Under the pieces are notes generated by a model. The model worked only from the letters and a program-made list of their open reading frames with translations. It was not told the DNA's origin and did not search any database. Shown piece by piece: positions 11,812-23,800 of a stretch of DNA of 64,000 nt; position 1 is the stretch's first letter; every line of letters begins with the position of its first letter. The stretch is from contig NC_092575.1 in NCBI RefSeq assembly GCF_037975245.1, positions 5,265,501 to 5,329,500 on the forward strand, given 5' to 3'. This stretch comes from Apostichopus japonicus. Taxonomy: Eukaryota; Echinodermata; Holothuroidea; Aspidochirotida; Stichopodidae. The position numbers were made by a program, and so were the translations under genes.

Positions 11812-14800
11812 TCACATGATAAAATCAGCAAAACAAGACATTGATTCCGTTAATTCCAGGTATCTGGCTCGGAGGATGTGAGCGACGGCCTTCGGTTGTC
11901 TCTGCCTGGTAAATATACCCTTCCTGTTTCCGAGAGCTCGTTGAGGCTCTATGCATACAGAGCAAGAGGGGGAAAAGAAGGGAAATGTAAAGCAGATGAT
12001 ATGTTGAACCTGACCAAGCCTAAGAAAAAATATTTTAATCCAATTAGCATCTCAATTACAAAACAAAAGAGAACACAATATTGCAATTATTTATTAATGA
12101 ACCTTGTAGGAAACAAGTTGAATAATAACAGTAATTGCATATTAAACATGGTGGGTGGGTTTTGGGGGATTACCTAGATAGTAACAATACCTTGTTTTGT
12201 CATGAAATCTGCAAAATTCCAGACTAATTCTCCAGTGAGCATGTCGGGCTTCATTGCATCGAATACTTTAAAATGTTCCTTGTACAACTGAACTTGATAA
12301 TCCTCGGTGTACATCAGAGGAGGATCCTGCCAAAATCATAAAAAAGAGAAATCTAATTCCAAAATAATAATATAATACAGAGTATGGGAAAGCGCAAATA
12401 TCAGTCAAACTCCTAGCTTCGCGATTTTTGTTTTATTATTGTTGAGATATAAACTATTGCAGCGTATTCATTATATTCACGAAAGTGCACTGTGCAATAT
12501 TCTTTGATGTTTATACATGTACTCCACTCCACTCATGCAATACTAACACAATGCATTGCCCATTAAACACTGACCTCATTTCATATCTCACATACTTCTG
12601 TTACTTTAGTATACCAAATGTTTCAAAGTGTACAGTCAATCCCCTCAGCTATATAAACAATCACCCATTGGTTCACTGGCATTGGCTAATATCACACATC
12701 TTCCAAGCAGTCCTCAGTTCTGTTATCTAGGTACCACACAATTCAAAGTGTGCAGTCAACCTCCTCGGATACAAATTATAACCTAGTGATTTACTGGCAT
12801 CGGCTAATATCACACATCTTCCAAGCAGTCCTCAGTTCCGTTAGCTAGTACCTCACCTTTCAGTGTACTCACTAGCTCCATGAGCTGGTACAATGCACAA
12901 TCACTGAGTACTCACCTCAGCTAAAATCACAATCCTTCCAAGGATTCTTCAAACTAGTACAACACATTTCAAAGGCTACTCACCCCTGTGCTGATACAAT
13001 TCATCACATACTGAATACTGACAGCAGCTAATATCACAAACCTCTTCAAGGTCAACCTTCAGCTAGTACCACACATGTACCATGTAATCACCTCCCTAAG
13101 CTGTTACAACACATCATCCAGTGTGTATTAACCTCAGCTAATATCTTCTGGGCCCCCTCAATTAGGTAAGCAAGTACCACTCATGTTTCAAAAAGGTATT
13201 CACTTCCCTATAAAGCTGATCTTCAATCCATTCACCCAGAGAGTTTTGACCTCAGTTAAGGTGGTCATATTCATTCTTATGTGTACTCAGGTTGTTAGCT
13301 AATACCGCACATTTGTCCCTCAAATCCCTTAAAGTGCATCATCCATTAAGAACTAGCCTCTGGTTATACCAAACATGTTCCACGGCGTACTCACCTAAAT
13401 GAACACCTCTTGCCCCTCCCCTAACCCCCCCCCACCACCTTCACCACCTCAAGACTGCCAGGATGACTCTCCTTAAATGGGTCATAATGCACCGTTAGGT
13501 AGTACCAATGTTGTTACGTTGGAATGCGAGAGGTCTCGATAATTAATTTTAACGAGACACAAGCCTGGGTTCGTTTCCGTAAGGTACACAGACAAATTGA
13601 CGAGTCTAGAGATTTTAAATGAAACGTAAACTATATTGAACAATGGATTTCGAACCAACAACAACAAGTGGTAATTACAAATATATAGAAAATTACTCAC
13701 AAACTTAACAAGATAGGATACACTTTAAAACACGCTGGTCTCTTCCAACGGCGATATCCCTCAGCGGCCACGACCTTGATGACGACGATTCTCGGTCCGT
13801 TGTACCGCGGCGAAGTTTCTCGCGATCCCAGAAACAGCAGTCACCTTCTTTCCGGCGATGCTCCAAATTAGAAGACGGACTTCCAGCCACAATAGAGTGA
13901 AGCACAAGTCGAACTTCTCGCCGACTAAATATTACCAGAGTCAGTCCAAAATCAGCTTTATAGCCACTAACTCCTGGCGTAACAAACTTCCTCAACGGAG
14001 ACAGAAATTCTTCACCTTCTCCGAAATAAACACTGGAAAACTGTAGTTTCACAGCAAAGTCCTCTTCAAACTTCTGAATGGAAGTGTAGAATCAATCTTG
14101 TATCGATATCTCAATCCTTCAGAAACTACTGGTAGTTGAGCACTGACGATATATAGTAGAATGGTATAATATGTGTCGTCGCTTGTATTCGTTCAGAAAC
14201 TGAGAAACTCTCCGATCTGGGCGGGTTTATATACGATTCGCCATGTCAAGAATCATCTAGATCTCTCTCGATACACCTGAGTAACAACGCGACCCGGTTT
14301 CTCCATTCTTGGAAGTCCTTTGCATCGCTCGCGAATATTCCAGAGAATCCACGAAGATGCCGTGCACAGCTTACACGCGATTCCACGTAAACCGACGTTA
14401 ACCCGAGACCAGCGCGTCATCATAAGGAATATACCAGAACAATCGTGTATTATAACATTGTGACACGGTAACCCGACCTAATTTCTCAAATACTGATTTA
14501 TCACGTAGGCAATTTCAATTACTCTCCACATTATAACATTAGGTTTCTCACTAGCAGTGACTAGCGTTAGGCTACAATGGGCCCTCGTAACAATGTCAAC
14601 AAGCTTTATATGCCATGAAATGTCCAAGGAGGCTACTCACCGTATGAAAGCCATCTACGGCACCCGCTCCATACTCCGATATGATCATAGGCCTGTGGTA
14701 GAAATCGCCCCAGAGTTTGATGAAAGAGGTAAGTTTTGGTGCTATGGAGGTTAAAATACCTGAATCAAAATACCACGCTTGGTATCTGTTAAGGCACATC

Positions 14801-17800
14801 ACGTCTACGTATTGCATCTACCAGACAAAAAAAATAATAGATAAATAACTTTTAGTAACCACTGCAGTGCACGTTACTGTGAACCTGTATTAAAACAAGC
14901 CGTGACAATCTTACTAATCCGGCAGTCATACCAGGTTTATCATTATCCTGATGCGTAATGGTAACATTCAAATTAACAACTGGTTACAGACAGTATCATT
15001 CATTTATAAACCAAATATATACAACCAGAATTGCATAACATACACCAAAATACATTGGATTGAAATTTGAGTTGTTGGGCTCTCTCTCTCTCTCTTTATC
15101 TTGCATAATAAGCTGGGTCTTCTAGAGGAGTAGATCCTCCTTTTAAGCTTAAATGAGCAAAGGTCAAAGGTCAATTGAAATGTGGGGACCTTTAAACTGT
15201 TGACCCCCCCCTCTCTCTATATCTTGCATTAATGATGATGCATACATACTACAAGGTCTTCTTGAGGAGTAGATCCTCCTTTTGAACTTGAATGAGCAAA
15301 GGTCAAAGGTCTCTTATCAAGGCTTCTCGTATAGTCAATGACACCCCTGAAAGAAAATGGAACAATATGTGCATGAATTGAAGGAGGTAACCTAAACCTT
15401 GCGGCAACGCTGACTGTTAGTCACCAGTGTTACCAGAGTTAGCGTTTTTACACTAGATCTAGCGTTTTTGGTCATTTGTGGGGTTCTAGCGCACGTTTTT
15501 TCTAATTTGGGTAATTCTACCGTTTTTTGCCTAAAACTAGTTAAATTTACCAAAAATTGACCACTTTTCATATTTTTTAGACAAAATTCTTACTTGGAGA
15601 CCCATCCAAATTTATTTTGAGTATTTTTGCCCAATCTTCGGAATTTCCTACCGAAAATTTCCATATTTTTTTCAAATTTTCTGGGTCAGACTATCACTCA
15701 AATCAACAATTCAAAATCTATTTTGTGATCGGTGACCATCAACCTACGAATCTGTGCTAAATTGACTCCAAACAACACGAATGTTAGGGAAACTACCTTT
15801 TAGCGTTTTCTAGGGTTTTATTTCCGCAAATCTAGCGTTTTTTCGTCAACTGTCGCTGGTAACGCTGTTAGTCACTCTCCGTTAATAGTCACACACACAC
15901 AGACCATCACATGCACTAACATCTAAACAATGCCTACAGCTTTCCACTCTCAATTGTATTTCTGCAGTACACACTGTAAACCATGCATTTAAGCAGGTCA
16001 AAAGTTTATATAATCACAGCTTCGATTAAGTTTGTCACGTATGATTTACGGTTCATCGTGCATAGATAAACCAGTTTTACAAACCTGAAAAATTTTTCAC
16101 CTGACTTTCAATAATTAGTTTACACTTTAACTCAATTCACTCATAATTTTGTACATCTGTGAGGTAGCACGTTCTGCATGTGACTCTTATTCACCATTAT
16201 GATGAACATTGTGCAAAACTTGTCTAAGGTTTACTACATAGCAACTTTAAAGCACACTTTATCACTTTAATAATACAGGGAATTATAAGTGTGTCTTTAA
16301 ACGATGCTAGAAGCTTCAGTAAGCTTTTAACGGTCCAATTTAATACATTTTACCTCTACCAGAAATATTCTCTCAATGCAGATGCTTTATTTGCATTGTT
16401 CCTTTGTTTTGTTTTGCTTTATGTTTTTGTGATAAAGTTAACTCCCAATGATTATACTTACTTGAAGTATGGACCAGCCTCTGGTATCCCAGAGTTTGGT
16501 TCATTGGCTACTGACCACATGACCACAGAGGGCCTGTTTTTATCTCTTCTTACTAACTCAAACATGACGTCACGGTGATGAGAGAGCGACTGATTGCTCA
16601 TGTAACTTGCCCTGTGTGATAGTAGGGGGGAAAACAATTTGTAGGAAATTAAAATGGAAACCGCAGTCGTTTATTCATATAAGCAGAGTAACTGTAATAT
16701 TAACATAACAAAAGAAGTTTCAGAATGTCTGAAAAAGTGATGCAATGCCATATTATGAAATATGAGAACCATATCATAGACAGGTCTTCCTGCTTATAGT
16801 TCACCATTGTGCTGATATGAAAAGTCTATAGCAAATTATTAAATGATGCAATGTAGAAAACCACAGAAAAAGAGAATTCTAGTTTACAACAACAACACTG
16901 AGTAACAATGGCAAATAAATAAACAGTTTTACAATGGAAAATAACTTGAAAACGTATTACTGGGAAGCGTTGGGATTTTATTTCTTCCCCACCCCTACCC
17001 CCTCCCCCACCCGCTCTCTTCCCCGTAATCCTAAGACAATGGCAATGCCACTGACCTGTGTGGTTTCAAGTTAACAAGTCCATCCGTTGCAAGCACCAAG
17101 ACACAATTCTTTTAAATTATATAAATTAATCTGAAAAAAAGGCATTAACAGGATGTCAAATGACAACCTAACAAAGAGCAGATCAGAGGGACAGATAGTG
17201 GACAGAGTAGAAGAGCAGTATCCTCAAATTAATAGATTCTGGGATATTATAGGACAATGGTCAAGAAGAAAATGGATGGACAGATGAGATTTGGACTGCA
17301 AGATAACAAAAAAAGCTGATGATAAGTTTTACAAAGGATAATAAAAGAAATTGATAATGGACTTCCTCCTAAGGATTAATGAAAATTTTTTTTTGCATCA
17401 TTTGATAACATTTCTGCTCCAGATGGAAATGACTTCATCCAGAGTATCTGTAAAATACTCACTTTTCAATACCAACTCCCGGACATTCATCGATGACCAC
17501 AATACCATATTCGTCACACTTATCCATAATTTCTTCGGCATACGGGTAGTGACTCGTCCGGAAAGAATTTGCCCCCAACCATCTCAGAAGGTTGAAGTCC
17601 TTAATGATGAGAGGCATGTCCAAGCCTTTACCTCTGACCTGTACGATAAAATGAAGAAAAAAGTAAAATACAAATACGAATACGAGACTAGAGTATATAT
17701 CAATTATCAAACCCATGCTCTGTTACTGATCTATAAAAGGTTATAACATTAAATGGACAATGACTGATAAAATTCTTTAGGGAGACTTGTCAACACTTTT

Positions 17801-20800
17801 AGTGATGAGAATGAAATTGTGCTATATAGCAGTAAGTATGCATTCATTATCTGGTATAAGGATTGCTTCTACCCTTCAACTACTCACCAAGTTAGTTTAA
17901 GACTAATATCATTACACCAAATTTTGGAGCTACTGTCTTTATGAAAGTTATCTTGCTTCAAGCTACATTGTTTTTGTGTCTGTTATAAAAGGACCCTTGA
18001 CCTTCATTAACATAAATTCCTTCCCCTTTTTCGCTACAGATGTCCAATCCTGCCTTCTTTATGGTGGTTATACTTACATCGTAGTCTTCATGTTTATTAA
18101 CTCCATGGAAATAGAAAGATTCGTTGTTTATCAAAAACTTGGTGCCGGCGATGTGAACTGTACGGACGCCGACCGGTAAACGATAGATGTCGTCCCCGTA
18201 ATGGACCTTCGTGGAAAAGAAAGACAAGTTACGCAATCACTGAATTAAGTCAACTCAAGTGTCCATTTTACTTTTGAAAGTTAATTAAGGTCCATGCATC
18301 AATAATAAATGCCAGTTGGTGTCTCCCACGCTCCCCCAAAAACTGATATAAACACCACATACACAAAATGTCTCCAACAACTCTTTCGAAACAAAAATGG
18401 GAAACAATAGATATTACTGTTACATCTCATCATCAAGTAACGTCGTACACTGTAACGAAGCTCTCCACAACTCTATTGAATAACATTATTCAGCTATGAC
18501 TGTCTCACATATGTACCAGAACTAAAACTCCCAAAACATTACTGAAAAACATGCCATAGCAATGCATGTCACACACACAGTATAATAAACACAACCCCTT
18601 ATGTCTCAACAATAAAAGCCATATACGGTCAGCAATTAGTTAAGAACAGAACAGCACCCCCCCCCCCCCCAATACGATACTGAAGAACACATAGCAGCAA
18701 TGCCATGCACTACAGGTTGGGCAAAGTGTGAGCAAGTTTACTGCTGCTTGTAAGGTTTGTTTTCAAATACCTATTGATGTAGCTATATGAACCTTATAGC
18801 TAGGGAAAATTATCATTTAGATTTACATATTTCGGGTGAGTTTTGTAGGATCTACTTGTGGTATAGCAACAAAACAGATGGACAATATGCATGAATCATT
18901 TGTTTTGTCTCAGGAGTTTGTACTAACCACTGTGGTACACCAAAAGCTACAATTCCAGAGAATAATTCAAAGAAATGAACACAGAACGAAAGCAACAACG
19001 AACCCAACCTACATTTTTTTCATTCAAAGCACAATTGAAATTATAGAACTTGTCCCAGCCTTCCTCTTGAAACTAACTGAAACACTCACATTGAAACCTA
19101 CACACACACAAAATACCTTTAACCTCAGACCCTCGAAAACTAATTAGCGTTGAATAGAAACACACTTAAACTCCTGAGTATGTATGTTATTAAAGGTCCC
19201 TACAAACATCAAGGAAAGAATCAAAATAATACTGTAAGCTATGGTTCGTTTATTTTCTTTAGGTTCTCCTTCAGAGCATATTGACCTCTAACTTTATCCA
19301 TTTTCATCTTCCACAACAAAATAAAATAAAAAAGAGTTGAATTTGAGATTTCTGGCAATTTCAAGCAGGTAAAATGTAGGTGCAAGACTGATGACCTTTT
19401 GAAGCATGTCACCGATGAAACCATTTAGTTATAAGAAATATACGTATAATAAAAAAATTAGTACTTTACCTCGAGTGTGTACCTGTACCCTGCACTGGTA
19501 TTCATGGTGTATGGCCACCATAAGTTGACGTTTGGAATGGACAGTACCCCCTTAAGTACATCAGTGATATTTACTAAAGTCCCATTCTTATCCTTGAGCT
19601 TCACGCTGATCGCTTTTTCTTTGCCCTTTACTTTCACTTCGTATTGCACGTAGCCTGAAAGAAAAAGAAAAACAAATTAAATACGAAAACACAACTATAA
19701 AGCACTTTTTGGCCGGTTGTCTACAATCCAATGGGTTCAATTTTAAAGTCATCCTCCTGTATTTTCATTCTGAATAATTGTGACAAGAATTTCGACTATC
19801 TTTTTGATCACATTGAACTATAGGTCAAACTATTCTACCACCATTAACTTCAAGCAAACTGAAATTGGTGTCCATGTTTCATTTCAGAAAAATTCTAAAT
19901 CTTAAGTCATTTCTAGGTCAAATACTAAAACATGCTTTGTGATTGTTAATGCTTAGAGCACATGGGAGGGGGTGGAGGAGGGGGTGGAGGAGGGGGTGGA
20001 GGAGAGGTTGGAGTAGTGATCGGCCAGCTAGGAACCGGTCTGCCATTCTGTCCCGAGGTGCCCTGAAGGTAGTTTACAAGTTCTGGTATCAAAAAGTGCC
20101 AATTACCATTTTGTTCACAAACGGTGCTAATAATGGCCTGAGGTACCAAATGAACTCCTTGTTTTAAGGCAACAGCGACAATGAGATCCCTGAGCTTGGG
20201 GCAATCTATGACCCGGTTCGCCCCTGGCTCAGAGGGTTGCCTGTGAACTGTTAGTTGTAACCAAGGGCATTTGGTATTCTTTTATATCTTAACATACAAA
20301 ATAGGCAAAACTTTCACATCCAATTTTGATTTGACTGTCAAGGCAACATAAAGTAGTAGAATTGCTTCAGTCAATTTCATAATTAATAAATTAATTAATT
20401 AATAAGTCAATTAATCGTGCAAAACATAACATTACCTCCCTCACATTCCTCTGACAAAATATCAAACTTATATATGAGGTTAAGTTAACTTAATCGAAAG
20501 GACCAAAAGATATTGTATAATGCCATGTTAGCTGCGATAGAAACAACTTGGGTAAAATTCTGCCCTTTTTTGCAAGGACTACCAGGGTTTACCTGTTGTT
20601 CCTGAAAAGTTGGTTGTCACATCGATATCATCAATGTAGGAAGCCGGCGTGGTGTATAACTTTACGGGACGATGGATCCCAGCATAGTTAAAGAGGTCAA
20701 ATCCATAGTTTTGAATCCATGGATTTGGCAGTTGTCTGAAAGAACAAAAAGAGCATGAGAAATGGTTCTGTATCTGTAAAAATTGGTTCTATAGAAAATC

Positions 20801-23800
20801 GAACAAAAGCGTTGAACTTCCACTTCCAAGACGATGCCTATTATGAACAATATCCCTGAGCAGCAATAAAGAATGTTATTGCATATATGCTGGATATAGT
20901 GCATGATAATCTGTACTATCTGATACATGATAGAGAAGACTCATAGCAAGTCTAACTATGACATCACAGAGCCACATGTTCCTCTGTCATAAGACGATAG
21001 GGTTTATGGTTGGTCTTTCATGTAACAAACTAATCATATATTCCGGACAGCTTTCAGTTCCAATACACCTCCACATCAGGTCATACAATGGAAAGTGGAA
21101 ACTAAGAACCAGGAATACAGGTGATAAATATACTACAGTTACTGCAGGTGATATATATAGTACGGTGATATATATAGTACAGTTAATGCAGGTGATATAT
21201 ATACTACAGGTAATACAGGTTATATATATGCTACAGTTAATGCAGGTGATAAATATACTACAGGTAATGCAGGTGGAAAATATTCTACAGTTAATGCAGG
21301 TAATATAGTACAGTTAATGCAGGTGATAAATATACAACAGTTGATGCAGGTGATAAATATAATACAGTTAATGCAGGTGATAAAAATTCTACAGTTAATG
21401 CAGGTGATAAAAATTCTACACTTATTGCAGGTGATAAATATTCTACAGTTAATGCAGGTGATAAATATACTACAATGCAGGTGAAATACAGTTAATGCAG
21501 GTGATAAATATTCTACAGTTAATGCAGGTGATATGTATACTACAGTTAATGCAGGTGATAAATATTCTACAGTTAATGCATGTGATAAATATACTGCAAT
21601 GCAGGTGATATACTACAGTTAATGCAGGTGATAAATATTCTACAGTTAATGCAGGTGATATGTATACTACAGTTTATGCAGGTGATATGTATATACTACA
21701 GTTAATGCACCTGTGATAAATATTCTACAGAACTTAATGCAGGTGATAAATATACTACAGTTAATGCGGGTGATAAATATTCTACAGTTAATGCAGGTGA
21801 TAAATATTCTACAGTTAATGCAGGTGATATGTATACTACAGTTAATGCAGGTGATATGTATATATACTACAGTTAATGCAGGTGATAAATATTCTACAGT
21901 TAATGCAGGTGAAATACTACAGTTAATGCAGGTGATAAATGTACTACAGGTAAAGCAGGTGATAAATATACTACAGTTGATGCAGGTGATAAAATACTAC
22001 AGTTAATGCAGGTGATATACTGTAGATACTACAGTTAATGCAGGTGATAAATATACCACAGTTAATGCAGGTGATATATATACTACCATTAATGCAGATG
22101 ATATGTATATACTACAGTTAATGCAGGTGATACATATACTACAGTTAATGCAGGTGATACATATACTACCATTAATGCAGATGATATGTATATAGTACAG
22201 TTAATGCAGGTGATATATACTACAGTTAATGCAGGAGATATATATATACTACAGTTAGCCAGGTTATTCCAGTGAAGTTATATTAAGCGGAAATATGGAT
22301 ACCCATTCATCCGACATTTTGGCCCATGGCCATCAAAATCCTTTGAGATGTATACAAACATAGCAAACATTGCTCAAAGAACTTCTATAATGGCCCCACA
22401 ATTTGATTCTCCCGATTATTCCAAGTGTTGGATGCAAGCTGTATCAGTCAATGGTCACTTCAGTCATGACATTTTCTAGTTAGTTGTAGCTCCGACATAT
22501 ACTTCTACTACTCACTCGTCATAGTCAAGGTCTCCCGGGGGCAGTGTTGTTGGCAGCAGTGTATTATTTACGGCGATGGTGACCCTGTTGAGTTTGCCAC
22601 TTGATAAATATTTAGACACCTCTCCTTCGAATGGTAGATGTCCACCAACATGAGAGAAGGCTTCTTGACCATTAACCCACTGAATAAAATTAACAAGAAA
22701 TATAAAAGAGGTTAGCAAATATGATTTTTGATTGTTGAGTAGTTAAAAGAAGCCCAAGATTGCTTTATAAAGTTCTATTAACAATTTAGCAGATCAGGCT
22801 TCCTGTCTTTGAACACTAAGAGGTATTAGAAGATTTTCAGCTCAGATACTGTAAATCAACATATTTTATTTTTCTGTTTTTTTTGTTAATTTGTTTAACT
22901 CTGGGGAGCTAATACTTAAAAAGCTACATGACTAGATTGAAAGCTCCACATTAATCTTGGTACAACCAACCAGATTAGACAGATAAATGGATACCGCATG
23001 TAAAATCTAATTCATGTTCAATTCAACTGGCAAAAAAGAGGTTTTCGTTGCCTTCAATGGAGAATGGACGTAACATCATTTGTCCGACAACTGGAATTTT
23101 TGCTAATTTGCCAACGTATGTACACAAATGTCCATTAATCAGGCATCACTCTATGTGTGGAAATAACTTACCACCTTCGCATAGTAATGTGCACTCTCCA
23201 CCCGAAGAACGATTCGCGTGTCGTCGCTGATCCGGAACGGCAGATAAAACTCCTTGTCGTACCAGACCCATCCGATGAATGATCGGAGACTCTCCTCCTG
23301 AGTGATGTCATTAAAGCTGGCAGGGACGGGCATATCAATCACAGGGCCGGTCTGAAAGAGGAGGACATCAATGGTAGGCAGCTAACCCCTCCCCCCCCCC
23401 CCCCCCGGTCAGTGTAGTGATGCCCTTTAAACACCAAAGTATAAATCACATTGTGTACCTTTTAACAACAAACTATATACAGGGATGTGCTCACACTGGG
23501 TGGCACCTGGCGGCTGCGCCCAGCTGTTCTGAATGCCGCCCAGCACAAACAGTTTTAAACATTCCTACCCGGCACTTTTTTTATGATAATTTAACAAATT
23601 TTACCATAGCAAAATCTGGGAGAATAAATGGCACAGAATAGGAAAAATAGCACCACCTAAGCATACTTCATGTGAAAAATTTGTCCAATGGGGAGGGGGT
23701 ACCCCACCCATGAGATCCTTCTCCCAGGGTGTGGATCACACAACCGCACAATCTGCCCGGCATTCAAATATTACTGAGCACATCCCTGTATATATAACAT

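Noticed and set aside
13705-14052. 115-residue minus-strand open frame as a nested gene
   Set aside because: It lies wholly inside the LTR-like block, has no recognisable domain, and overlaps no splice logic with GUSB.
14941-15010. Alternative candidate for GUSB exon 9 on the minus strand
   Set aside because: Open in one frame with a GTAAGA donor, but the peptide does not resemble GUSB. The block at 15250-15346 matches in sequence, length and phase.
17154-17288. Plus-strand 44-residue open frame with protein-like composition in GUSB intron 7
   Set aside because: It starts with Met and looks balanced, but it is short, ends in a stop without a donor, and no family is recognised.
17351-17746. 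131-residue plus-strand open frame
   Set aside because: It is the antisense shadow of GUSB exon 7, whose minus-strand frame matches the family closely.
21116-22257. CRISPR-like look of regularly spaced repeats
   Set aside because: The 'spacers' are short AT variants of the repeat itself, in a eukaryotic intron. It is a minisatellite.
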